Shown piece after piece: positions 24,272-32,787 of a DNA stretch of 64,000 nucleotides (within the stretch, counting starts at the first letter, position 1; each line of letters starts with the position of its first letter). Both the position numbers and the translations under genes were made by a program. The DNA comes from Planotetraspora kaengkrachanensis (lineage in GTDB: Bacteria > Actinomycetota > Actinomycetes > Streptosporangiales > Streptosporangiaceae). The notes beneath the pieces are model-generated. The model ran no database searches. It saw only the letters and a list, made by a program, of their open reading frames with translations, and was not told where the DNA came from. Where the stretch lies: NCBI RefSeq assembly GCF_016862895.1, contig NZ_BONV01000005.1, forward strand, positions 186,001 through 250,000. The letters run 5' to 3'.

Positions 24272-25455
24272 GCCGGCGCGCCCGTCAGCGCGGCCGCCAG
24301 GGGCAGGGACACGGCGACCCGGAGGCCGCCTTCTGGCCGGGCCCGCAGGTCGAGGCCGCCGCCGTGTGCGGCGGCGACGGCGGACACGATCGACAGGCCG
24401 AGCCCGGATCCGTCGTCGGAGCCGGTCCGATCCGTGCCGAGCCGCTGGAACGGCCGGGTCAGCAGCGCGACCTGTTCCTGGTCGAGCACGTCCCCTCCCG
24501 TCTCCACGATGAGCCGCGCCGTGTCTCGGTCGGCCGTCGCCGCGACCCGGATCCAGCCGCCCCGCTGGTTGTGGACGATCGCGTTGTCGATCACGTTGCC
24601 GACCATGCGGGACAGCAGCGTCCTGCTCCCCCGGGTCCAGGCGCCGTCGTCGACCTCGTCGGCGTGGACGGTCAACGCCTTGTCCGCGATGTCGGCCGCC
24701 CGGCCGTCCAGGGCCGCGGCCACCACACGGCCGAGCGAGACCGTGGCGCGGTCGGACAGGGCGCCGTGCTGGGTGCGGGCGAGCGTGAGCAGGCCGTCCA
24801 GAAGCCGGTCGACCTGGTCGAGTTCGGCTCGGACCCGGTCGGCGAGCGCGATCGTCTGCGCGGGCACGGGGTCCGGTTTGGCCACGGCAACGTCCAGAGA
24901 AGCCCGCATGGTCGTCAGCGGAGTGCGTAGTTCGTGGGAGGCGTCGGCGACGAACCGGCGCTGCGCGGCGAAGGAACCCTCGAGCCGTTCGAGCAGCCCG
25001 TCGATCGTGTCGGCGAGGTCCTTCACCTCGTCGGCGGGGCCGGGCACGGCCAGTCGCTCGTGCAGGTTGTCCGCGGAGATCCGCCGCGTGGCCGCGGTGA
25101 TCGTCCGCAACGGGCGCAGCACGCGTCCCGCCACGACCCGGCCGAGCACGAACGACACCACGACCATGACGGCGAGCGCGATCACCGAGCCGGCCAGCAA
25201 CCGGCGTGACTGGAGCGCCTCCATCTCCGACAGCCGGCTCTGGAGCAGCGCGATCTGCTGCTGGGCGTTCTCGAGCGTGAGCCGCGCGCCCGTCGCCGGA
25301 TCGCCCTCGTGCGCGCTGATGCGCGACCCGAGGCTCACGACGTTGGTGATGGCCAGCAGCCCGACGGCGGACAGGAGGAACAGCACGCCGTACAGCGCGG
25401 TGAAACGCTGCCGCACAGTACGGCCGGGCCGAGCCGGACGTCGCGGTTTCTTCAT
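24268..25455 (-). CDS. Sensor histidine kinase with HAMP domain
   Basis: A 395-residue kinase from the ATG at 25455 (CGGGAG upstream). Membrane helices lie at about 22-40 and 86-108 with only some 45 residues between them, then HAMP, then HisKA with the phosphorylated His at about 174 (DASHELRTPLTTM). The ATPase domain has NVIDNAIVHN and GSGLGLSIV, but the first G-box reads VETGGDVLD instead of DxGxG, a variation seen in some actinobacterial kinases. The short sensor loop resembles antibiotic-sensing kinases linked to ABC exporters; the divergent ABC operon begins 107 bp away. Confidence 0.92.
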   Translation of the reverse strand: MKKPRRPARPGRTVRQRFTALYGVLFLLSAVGLLAITNVVSLGSRISAHEGDPATGARLTLENAQQQIALLQSRLSEMEALQSRRLLAGSVIALAVMVVVSFVLGRVVAGRVLRPLRTITAATRRISADNLHERLAVPGPADEVKDLADTIDGLLERLEGSFAAQRRFVADASHELRTPLTTMRASLDVAVAKPDPVPAQTIALADRVRAELDQVDRLLDGLLTLARTQHGALSDRATVSLGRVVAAALDGRAADIADKALTVHADEVDDGAWTRGSRTLLSRMVGNVIDNAIVHNQRGGWIRVAATADRDTARLIVETGGDVLDQEQVALLTRPFQRLGTDRTGSDDGSGLGLSIVSAVAAAHGGGLDLRARPEGGLRVAVSLPLAAALTGAPA

Positions 25456-25562
25456 CGGTGCACTCCCGTTCCTCGCCCGTCCAGGATGCCGCCCCGGACC
25501 TAACAACGACATGACGGGCCGCGTTCGGCCCACGTTATGGCCACATCCGTAGAACCGGTCGC

Positions 25563-26522
25563 ATGCGATCGACCATAGAAGTCAACGGACTGCGCAAGCG
25601 GTACGGCCGGACCACGGCGCTGGACGGCATGTCCTTCACCGTGGGACCGGGGAAAGTCACCGGATTCGTCGGCCCCAACGGCGCGGGCAAGTCCACCACG
25701 ATGCGGGTCGTGCTCGGCCTGGACGCGGCCGACGAGGGCACCGCTCTGGTGAGCGGGCGGCCGTACGCCGCGCTGCGGCGGCCGATGTTCCATGTCGGAG
25801 CGCTGCTGGACGCCGCCGCGGCGCAGCCGAGCCGGACCGCGCGCAATCATCTGCTGTGGCTGGCGCACTCCCAGGGGCTGGGCGCCGGACGGGTCGACGA
25901 GGTGATCGAGCTGGTCGGGCTGCGTTCAGCGGCCCGGCGCCGGGTGGGCGGTTTCTCCCTCGGCATGCGGCAGCGGCTCGGCATCGCCGCGGCGATGCTC
26001 GGCGACCCCCCGGTGCTGATGTTCGACGAGCCGTCCAACGGCCTGGATCCCGAGGGCATCGTGTGGATGCGCGGCTTCCTGAGGTCGCTTGCCGCCGAGG
26101 GCCGGGCCGTCCTGGTCTCCAGTCACCTGATGAGTGAACTCCAGGACACCGCCGACCATCTCGTGGTCGTCGGACGCGGCCGGGTCGTCGCCGACACCAG
26201 CGTGGCCGGCCTGATCGCGGCCGCCTCACTCGACCGGGTCACGCTGCGCACATCGGCGCGTTCAGCCGCCGTGACCGCGCTGACGCGCGCCGGGGCCGCC
26301 GTGGCCGACACGGGCCACGGCGCTCTCGGGGTCACCGGGCTGGCGGCGGAGCGCGTCGTGGCCCTCCTCAACGACGACGCGGTGCCGTTCACCGAGGTGT
26401 CCGCGCACCGCGCGACTCTCGAGGAGGCCTACATGCACCTCACCCGGGACGCGGTCGAGTTCCGGGCGGCCGTCCCGGGGGTCGCGCAGGGAACCGGCAG
26501 GGGACAGGAGGCGGCACGATGA
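25563..26522 (+). CDS. ABC transporter ATP-binding protein
   Basis: A 319-residue ATPase with Walker A GPNGAGKST, signature FSLGMRQRLGIA, and Walker B VLMFDEPSNGLDPEG. The C-terminal 90 residues resemble BcrA/NatA-type ATPases of peptide-antibiotic exporters. It is the first gene of a three-gene operon in which each stop overlaps the next start (ATGA), and it is divergent from the two-component genes. Confidence 0.92.
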   Translation: MRSTIEVNGLRKRYGRTTALDGMSFTVGPGKVTGFVGPNGAGKSTTMRVVLGLDAADEGTALVSGRPYAALRRPMFHVGALLDAAAAQPSRTARNHLLWLAHSQGLGAGRVDEVIELVGLRSAARRRVGGFSLGMRQRLGIAAAMLGDPPVLMFDEPSNGLDPEGIVWMRGFLRSLAAEGRAVLVSSHLMSELQDTADHLVVVGRGRVVADTSVAGLIAAASLDRVTLRTSARSAAVTALTRAGAAVADTGHGALGVTGLAAERVVALLNDDAVPFTEVSAHRATLEEAYMHLTRDAVEFRAAVPGVAQGTGRGQEAAR

Positions 26523-28093
26523 GCACCGGCATCGCCGCCCCGGCACGCTCGGAGCCGAGGGCCGGACGCCATGACTTCGCGCACCTGCTGCGCGCGGAGT
26601 GGACCAAGTTCCGCACCGTACGCGGCTGGGTGATCGGCATGCTGGCCGCGGCGCTGGTCGTCGTGCTGCTCGGACTGCTCTCCGCGTCGGGCAACCACTC
26701 CTCGTGCGACAGCGGCCCGGTCGAAACCTCCTGCCCGGCCGTTCCCGTGGGACCGGACGGCGAGGCGGTGGCGGACGCGTTCACCTTCATGCACCGGCCG
26801 CTGGCCGGGGACGGGGCCATCACCGTCCGCGTGACCTCTCTGACCGGCATCATCACCTATCCGCCGCCTGACCACGACGAGATCGTCCCCGGCGTCGTGC
26901 CGTGGGCGAAGGCCGGAATCATGGTCAAGGAGTCCACCCGGCAGGGAACCGCCTACGCGGCGGTGATGGTCACCGGCGCCCACGGGGTGCGGATGCAGCA
27001 CGACTTCACCCAGGACACGGCCGGCCGCCCGGGCGGCGTCACGGCGGAGTCTCCGCGCTGGCTACGGCTGGTCCGCTCAGGTGACACGCTCACCGGTTAC
27101 GAGTCGGCCGACGGCACAAGTTGGACGGAGGTCGGCACGGCCCGGCCGGCCGGCCTGCCGTCCACGATCCAGGTGGGGCTCTTCGTCACCTCCCCCGGCG
27201 ACCTGACCGTCAAGCAGGCCGATCTCGGCGGGAGCATCGAGCAGGTGCGCTTCACCCAGGCGAGCGCCGTCTTCGACCACGTCGGCCTTCAAGGGGACAC
27301 ACCCTCCGGCGCATGGAGCCGCGACGTCGTGGGATCCTCCGGCACGACGGACTGGGAACGCTTCCACCGCGCGAACGGCGTGCAGGAGTCCGGCGGCACG
27401 TTCACGTTGTCCGGCAGCGGCGACATCGCGCCGCGGATGGACGGCCAGACCATCGAGAGGACCCTCACCGGCGCTCTCACCGGGCTGATCCTGGTGGTCG
27501 TCGTGGCGGTGATGTACATCGCCGCCGAATACCGCCGCGGGTTGATTCACACCACGCTGCTCGCCGAGCCGCGGCGCGGCCGCGTGCTGGCGGCCAAGGC
27601 CCTGATGATCGGCGCGGTCACCTTCTGCGCCACGCTGCCCGCGGTCGTGGTGACGGTCGTTGTCGGCGAGCGGATCCTGCGGGCCAACGGCAACTACATC
27701 CTCCCGGTGAGCGCGCTCACCGAGGTCCGCGTCCTCATCGGCGTCGCGGCGCTGCTCGCCGTCGCCGCCGTCCTCGCCCTCGCCCTCGGCGTCGTGTTCC
27801 GGCGCGGCGTCGCGGCGGTGGTCACCGCCGTCGTGGTGATCGTCGTGCCCCATGTCCTCGCGACCACCTCCGTCCTGCCTGACAGCGCGGCGCAGTGGCT
27901 GTTGCGGCTGACCCCGGCGGCCGGCTTCGCCGTCCAGCAGAGCGTTCCCGAGTACGCCCACGTCCTCGGGCACTACGCGCCGCAGGCGGGGTACTACCCG
28001 CTGGCCCCGTGGGCCGGCTTCGCCGTGCTCTGCGGATACACCGCGGCGGCCCTCGGCCTGGCACTCCTGCGGTTGCGGAGGGCGGACGCATGA
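26519..28093 (+). CDS. ABC-2 permease carrying a large lectin-like ectodomain
   Basis: A 524-residue permease. The first helix is at about 36-58; roughly residues 60-315 are then extracytoplasmic, and five or six helices follow from about 320 (TGLILVVVVAVMYIAAEYRRG). The ectodomain has beta-sandwich features of the DUF1349/concanavalin-like type (WAKAGIMVKESTRQGTAYAA, then RLVRSGDTLTGYESADGTSW) and may occur twice. Two Cys follow the first helix. Comparable permeases without this insertion are about 250 residues. The insert could bind peptides or glycans and pass the signal to the neighbouring sensor kinase. Confidence 0.88.
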   Translation: MSTGIAAPARSEPRAGRHDFAHLLRAEWTKFRTVRGWVIGMLAAALVVVLLGLLSASGNHSSCDSGPVETSCPAVPVGPDGEAVADAFTFMHRPLAGDGAITVRVTSLTGIITYPPPDHDEIVPGVVPWAKAGIMVKESTRQGTAYAAVMVTGAHGVRMQHDFTQDTAGRPGGVTAESPRWLRLVRSGDTLTGYESADGTSWTEVGTARPAGLPSTIQVGLFVTSPGDLTVKQADLGGSIEQVRFTQASAVFDHVGLQGDTPSGAWSRDVVGSSGTTDWERFHRANGVQESGGTFTLSGSGDIAPRMDGQTIERTLTGALTGLILVVVVAVMYIAAEYRRGLIHTTLLAEPRRGRVLAAKALMIGAVTFCATLPAVVVTVVVGERILRANGNYILPVSALTEVRVLIGVAALLAVAAVLALALGVVFRRGVAAVVTAVVVIVVPHVLATTSVLPDSAAQWLLRLTPAAGFAVQQSVPEYAHVLGHYAPQAGYYPLAPWAGFAVLCGYTAAALGLALLRLRRADA

Positions 28094-28866
28094 GGCGCGA
28101 GACGCACGCGGAGTGGACCAAGCTGCGCACCATGGCCGGCACCGGCCCCCTGCTGCTCGGGATCATCCTGCTGACCGTCGCCGTGAGCGCGGCGGCGGCC
28201 GCCACGGTGTCCTGCCCGGCGGCGGGTTGCGGCTACGACACCGCGAGGATCAGTCTCTTCGGAGTCCAGGCCGGCCAGGCGGTCGTCGCCGTCCTGGCCG
28301 TGCTCGCGGTCAGCGGCGAGTACGGCACGGGCATGATCCGCACGACCCTGTCCGCGATGCCGCGCAGGGGCGCCGTCCTCGCGGCCAAGGCGGCCGTCCT
28401 CACCGGGCTCACGCTCGGCACGGGGACGCTCGCCGTGCTCGCGTCCGTGCTGGCCGGGCGGCTCATCCTGCCCGGCAACGGTTTCACCGCCGGCCACGGC
28501 CACCCGCCGCCGTCGCTGGCCGACGGGCCGATGCTCCGCGCGGCCGCGGGCTCGGTCCTCTACCTCGTCCTGGTCGCCCTGCTCAGCCTCGGCGTGGCCA
28601 CCGCCGTGCGGGACTCGGCGGCGGCCGCCGGGACCGTGTTCGGCCTGCTCTACCTGTTCCCGATCGTCATCCTCGTGGTCTCCGATCAGGACTGGCAGCG
28701 GCTGCTGTGGCGGATCTCGCCGATGAACGCCGGTCTCACCGTCCAGGCCACCTCCCGGCTGTCCAGCCTGCCCCTCAGCCCGTGGGCGGGCCTCGGCGTA
28801 CTGGCCGCGTGGGCCGCCGCCGCGCTCCTGGGAGGCGGGCTGCTCCTGCGGCGGCGCGACGCGTGA
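28090..28866 (+). CDS. ABC-2 permease, second subunit
   Basis: From the ATG at 28090, which overlaps the previous stop by 4 bases, a 258-residue protein with six helices. It shares its opening (ETHAEWTKLRTMAG) and the SGEYGTGMIRTTLSAMPRRG loop with the C-terminal membrane part of the preceding permease, so the two are paralogues and probably pair. The loop after helix 1 is short and has a CPAAGC motif. It ends 3 bp from the convergent M20 gene. Confidence 0.9.
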   Translation: MRRETHAEWTKLRTMAGTGPLLLGIILLTVAVSAAAAATVSCPAAGCGYDTARISLFGVQAGQAVVAVLAVLAVSGEYGTGMIRTTLSAMPRRGAVLAAKAAVLTGLTLGTGTLAVLASVLAGRLILPGNGFTAGHGHPPPSLADGPMLRAAAGSVLYLVLVALLSLGVATAVRDSAAAAGTVFGLLYLFPIVILVVSDQDWQRLLWRISPMNAGLTVQATSRLSSLPLSPWAGLGVLAAWAAAALLGGGLLLRRRDA

Positions 28867-28869
28867 CGG

Positions 28870-30018
28870 TCAGGAGCAGAAGTCCGAGATGGTCCGGGTG
28901 AGAACGTCGGTCACCTGGTGCACCGAGGCGAGATCGGCCCATTCTGTCGCGGCGTGCGCTCCCTCGCCGTCGACGCCGAAGAGCAGGCAGGGGATTCCGG
29001 CGCGGTCGAGGAGCGCGCAGTCGGTCCAGAAGGGTTCGGCCCGGATCACGGGCGGCCGCCCGAGGACCGCTGCGGCGTGTTCCGTCACCGTGCGCACGAT
29101 GGACGCCTGGGGATCGGCTTCGAACGGCTCCCGGTGCAGGTCACGGTGCAGCCGGTAGCGGAAGCCGGGGACGCCGGCGGCGAGGCCGTCGAGGATCGCG
29201 GTGAGTTCGGCCTGCACGGTGCCGGCGTTCTCCCCCGGCACCGTGCGGCGCTCGATGGTGACGCGGCACGACGCCGGATACGTCGAGGCCTCCTCGCCTC
29301 CCCGGATGACGGAGGCGTGCACGGTGCCCGGCCCGAGGAGAGGATGCGGCGACTGTTCGAGGCGGCTGCCCCACTCCTCGAGGGCGACGAGGAAGTGGCC
29401 CGCCTTGGCGATGGCGTCGACGCCGAGGTCGGGCCGGGAGCCGTGGGCGGCGCGGCCCAGGATCTCGACCTCGAACCAGGCGAAGCCCTTGTGCGCGAGC
29501 GTCACCTCGAGATGACTCGGCTCGGTGACGACGGCCGCGTCGGCGGTGAAGGCCTCCAGCACCTCCTCGGTGCCGGTACTGGCGTGTTCCTCGTCGGCGA
29601 CGCACGCGAGGACGACGTCTCCGCGGAGCCCGCCCCGCTCGACGGCACGGGCGGCCGCGGTCATCATGGCCGCGATCCCGCCCTTCATGTCGAAGGCGCC
29701 CCGGCCGAACATCCTGCTGTCGCGGATCTCCGGCTCCAGCGGATCGCCGTCGTAGCCGGCGAGGCCGACCGTGTCGAGATGGCCGTTGAGCATGAGCGAA
29801 CGGCCTCCCCCGCAACCCCGGGCGACCGCGACCAGCGAGGGACGGCCCGGCCGCCTCTCCATCCGGTGCACCTCGAACCCGCGTGGCGCGAGCCATCCGG
29901 CGCAGAAGTCGGCGATGCGGGTCTCGCCCGCGCCCCCGGGCACCAGATCGGGGTTGACGGAATCGATGCCGATGAGCCGTGCGAGGAGCGGCACCGGGTC
30001 CGGGCTTTCCTGCGGCAT
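28870..30018 (-). CDS. M20-family metallopeptidase/deacylase (ArgE/DapE/YgeY type)
   Basis: A 382-residue enzyme with the di-zinc motifs of M20: NGHLDTV (His and Asp), GRGAFDMKGGIAAMM, the catalytic Glu pair in VADEEHASTGTE, and AAHGSRPDLGVDAIAK in the dimerisation domain. The ATG follows GAAGGGAG. The family hydrolyses N-acyl amino acids or dipeptides. The gene lies 18 bp downstream of the diaminopropionate ammonia-lyase gene; the same pairing exists as ygeX-ygeY in enterobacteria, so the likely role is to release diaminopropionate from an N-substituted form. Confidence 0.9.
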   Translation of the reverse strand: MPQESPDPVPLLARLIGIDSVNPDLVPGGAGETRIADFCAGWLAPRGFEVHRMERRPGRPSLVAVARGCGGGRSLMLNGHLDTVGLAGYDGDPLEPEIRDSRMFGRGAFDMKGGIAAMMTAAARAVERGGLRGDVVLACVADEEHASTGTEEVLEAFTADAAVVTEPSHLEVTLAHKGFAWFEVEILGRAAHGSRPDLGVDAIAKAGHFLVALEEWGSRLEQSPHPLLGPGTVHASVIRGGEEASTYPASCRVTIERRTVPGENAGTVQAELTAILDGLAAGVPGFRYRLHRDLHREPFEADPQASIVRTVTEHAAAVLGRPPVIRAEPFWTDCALLDRAGIPCLLFGVDGEGAHAATEWADLASVHQVTDVLTRTISDFCS

Positions 30019-30036
30019 GGCCGGGCTCCCTTCGGA

Positions 30037-31131
30037 TCAGACGACGTGGGGGTTGGCGGCGGCGCCTTCGGTGCTGAGCAGGACCACGACCGTGTGCGGT
30101 CCCGCGGCCAGGGCGGCGCGCCGCTCGGCGCACCCGGGACCGGTGAGCGCGGCGCGCGCACCGGCCAGGGACGCGGCGCCGCACGGGCCGCAGGGCACGC
30201 CGAGCGGCCTCAGCGTGCGGACCGCGGCCGCGCAGGCGGCGTCGGTGACCGCGACCGCGGCGTCCAGGCCGTCGCGGAGGTACGGCCAGGCGAGGCTGGA
30301 GACCGTGCCGCAGTTCAGGCCGGCCATGGTCGTCGTCCCCGTCTCCACCTCGACCGGCTCTCCGGCGGTCAGGCTCGCCAGCACGCAGGCGGCGGTACCG
30401 GGTTCCACCGTCAGCACGGCGGGAGCGGGGCCGGACTCCGGGAGGCTGCGGTAGTGCGTGACGGCGGCCTGGGCCAGCGACCCGACTCCGGCGGGGACGA
30501 CCACGAGTCCCGACGACCCCGCGTCGCTCAGCTGCGCGTCGATCTCGGCGAAGAGGGTGGAGTAGCCCTCGACGATCCATCCGGGGATCTCCTCGTAGCC
30601 CGCCCATGCCATGTCCTGCACGAGCACCGCGTCCGGTTCCTCGGCGGCCCTGGCGGCCTGCCGCACGGCCTCGTCGTAGCTTCCCCGGACCCGCTCAATC
30701 AGCGCTCCTTCGGCGTGGATGGCGGCCACGGCCGACTCGTGCACCCCGTCGGGGACGAAGACGTGCGCGCGGTGCCCCCACGTCCGGGCCATCCTGGCCA
30801 CCGCCCTGCCGTGGTTGCCGTCGGTGGCGGTGACCAGGCGGACCCCGGCGCAGGGCGCCCGGTCCGACACCACCCGATGGATCGCCCATGAGGCGCCGAG
30901 CGCCTTGAACGCGGGCAGGCCCAGCCGCAGCGACTCGTCCTTGACGAACACCCTCCCGACACCGAGCTCGCCGGCCAGGGAGGGAAGCTCGATCAGTGGG
31001 GTGGGCGCGTATTCCGGCAGAGACAGGTGGAAGTCGCGCACCCCGGCCGGAGCCGGGGCGCAGGTCCACAGACGGGCGTCGGGCCGGGCGAACCACGGAA
31101 GGCCGCGCCGCACACCGGTCGAAGAGATCAC
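30037..31131 (-). CDS. dpaL: Diaminopropionate ammonia-lyase (PLP, fold type II)
   Basis: A 364-residue enzyme that converts 2,3-diaminopropionate to pyruvate and two ammonia. The PLP Lys lies in DESLRLGLPAFKALGASW; other family-specific blocks are VTATDGNHGRAVARMA, QDMAWAGYEEIPGWIVEGYSTL and MAGLNCGTVSSLAWP. These distinguish it from threonine dehydratase. The start is GTG at 31131 (another GTG at 31113). It heads the pair with the M20 enzyme and sits in a co-directional block with a permease, an acetyltransferase and an SDR. Confidence 0.87.
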   Translation of the reverse strand: MISSTGVRRGLPWFARPDARLWTCAPAPAGVRDFHLSLPEYAPTPLIELPSLAGELGVGRVFVKDESLRLGLPAFKALGASWAIHRVVSDRAPCAGVRLVTATDGNHGRAVARMARTWGHRAHVFVPDGVHESAVAAIHAEGALIERVRGSYDEAVRQAARAAEEPDAVLVQDMAWAGYEEIPGWIVEGYSTLFAEIDAQLSDAGSSGLVVVPAGVGSLAQAAVTHYRSLPESGPAPAVLTVEPGTAACVLASLTAGEPVEVETGTTTMAGLNCGTVSSLAWPYLRDGLDAAVAVTDAACAAAVRTLRPLGVPCGPCGAASLAGARAALTGPGCAERRAALAAGPHTVVVLLSTEGAAANPHVV

Positions 31132-31180
31132 GAGTCCACGGTGCCCCCGCGCCTGTCGTACGTCCAGGGGACGGCCGCGA

Positions 31181-32101
31181 TCATGGCAGAAGGGTCAGGG
31201 CGGTCTCCCACAGCCGTTCGGCGTTGGCCGGATCCAGCGCGAACGGGGCCACGCCGCCGCCGAACATCGGCGGACGCTCGTGGACCACCGGCGACTCGGC
31301 GCAGTCCTCGAAGTAGCGCCCTCCCACACCGGCGAGGAGCGGCGAGGCCGCCGCGAGCACCGATGTCGCCGCCCCCTGCTTCACGCTCTTGCGCCGCTCC
31401 GGCGGGGTCCGGAGGCCGCCGGTGTGCTTCTGGAGGTTGGTGGCGATTGCTCCGGGGTGCACGGCGTTGGCCAGCACACCCTCGCCGGACCACAGGCGGG
31501 TCGCCTCGACCGCCAGCAGCACCGCCGCCGTCTTCGACTCTCCGTACGCCCCGATCGGGTGGTAGAGCCGGAAGCGGTAGTCGAGATCGTCGAAGACCAC
31601 CGGCGCGTACAGGTGGGCGTTGGAGCTGACGGAGACGATGCGGGCGCCCCCGGCTCGGGCGAGCGCGTCGCGCAACCCGAGGGTCAGGGCGAAGTGCCCG
31701 AGGAAGTTGACGGCGAACTGCATCTCCCGGCCCTGGGGAGTGCGGGTGAGGTCCGGCAGCGCCATGATCCCGGCGTTGTTGACGAGCATGTGCAGCGGCC
31801 CGTCCCAGGCGTCGGCGAACGCGCGGACCGAGCCGAGGTCGGCGAGGTCGAGGTGGCCGGCGCTGACGGCCGGGTTGCCCGTCGACTCCGAGATCAGGGC
31901 GGCGGTCCGCCTGCCCGCGTCGGCGTTCCGCACGCCGAGGACGACGGAGGCTCCGGCGCCGGCCAGGGCACGGGCGGTCTCGGTTCCGACACCCGACGAG
32001 GCGCCGGTTACCAGGGCGCGGGTGCCGGACAGGTCGACGCCGGCCAGGACGTCGTCCGCGGTCGAGGTGAACCCGAACGGGGTCTGCGGGGTTTCAGTCA
32101 T
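31181..32101 (-). CDS. SDR-family oxidoreductase (retinol-dehydrogenase-like)
   Basis: About 306 residues from the ATG at 32101. TGASSGVG is at about 31, LVNNAGIMALP in the middle, VSVSSNAH supplies the Ser, and YGESKTAAVLLA the Tyr and Lys. The length and FAVNFLGHFALT motif place it with RDH/WW-oxidoreductase-like SDRs. Its gene lies 49 bp before the diaminopropionate lyase gene on the same strand, but no functional link is obvious. Confidence 0.88.
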   Translation of the reverse strand: MTETPQTPFGFTSTADDVLAGVDLSGTRALVTGASSGVGTETARALAGAGASVVLGVRNADAGRRTAALISESTGNPAVSAGHLDLADLGSVRAFADAWDGPLHMLVNNAGIMALPDLTRTPQGREMQFAVNFLGHFALTLGLRDALARAGGARIVSVSSNAHLYAPVVFDDLDYRFRLYHPIGAYGESKTAAVLLAVEATRLWSGEGVLANAVHPGAIATNLQKHTGGLRTPPERRKSVKQGAATSVLAAASPLLAGVGGRYFEDCAESPVVHERPPMFGGGVAPFALDPANAERLWETALTLLP

Positions 32102-32199
32102 GGGGGCGACGATGCCGTGGTTCCGCACCGGCATTAAGGCCCTGCCGGCACTGGTACCGGCAGGGACAGGATGCGGCACCGCGCGCCCGCGACTCGTCG

Positions 32200-32787
32200 T
32201 CAGGGATTCGGCGGCCGCCACATCGGGAACATCGGCGGGCCGTCGGGCAGAATCAGCGGCGAACCGAGGTCGTGATAGCCGTGACGCAGGTAGAGCTCAC
32301 GGCTGCGGGCGTTGCTGGCCTCCAGGTAGGCGGCGATTCCGGCCTCGTCGAGCCTCGCGTGGTGCTCGTCGAGCAGCCTGCTGCCCAGCCCCTCGTTCTG
32401 CCGGTCGGGGAGCACCGCGAGGAACGACAGATAGTGATGCGGGTCGTGCGGGTGGTGCTTGGCCATCTCCTCGTCCAGTTGCCCGAGCCGTTCGGCGTGC
32501 CCGCCGGCGAAGGCCTCGATGCGCTCGGGTATGCCCTCCGGCGTGGGCACGTCGCTGCGGAACCAGACCGCGACGGCCGACATGTCGTCGGTCGCGTACA
32601 CGTCGCCGCCGGCGAGGGCGCCCTCGGTGAGCAGGGAGAAGAAGGCCGGCAGGACCCGGCGGCGGTCGTCCTCCGGCGGGACGATCCAGGCCGACACCTC
32701 CAGGTCGTGGAAGGACTCGCCGATGACCGCGCCGACCTTGTCCGCCGCTCCCGCGGCGTTCTCGATGCGGACGATGTCTGCCGTCAT
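32200..32787 (-). CDS. GNAT-family N-acetyltransferase
   Basis: A 195-residue protein; the acetyl-CoA loop is LSFLAVLPDRQNEGLGSRLLDEH, followed by AAYLEASNARSRELYLRHGYHDLG. It starts at the ATG at 32787, overlapping the stop of the amino-acid permease gene by 4 bases (ATGA), so it is translated with that gene. It may acetylate the amino compound imported or a related polyamine; this is inferred from the coupling only. Confidence 0.9.
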   Translation of the reverse strand: MTADIVRIENAAGAADKVGAVIGESFHDLEVSAWIVPPEDDRRRVLPAFFSLLTEGALAGGDVYATDDMSAVAVWFRSDVPTPEGIPERIEAFAGGHAERLGQLDEEMAKHHPHDPHHYLSFLAVLPDRQNEGLGSRLLDEHHARLDEAGIAAYLEASNARSRELYLRHGYHDLGSPLILPDGPPMFPMWRPPNP

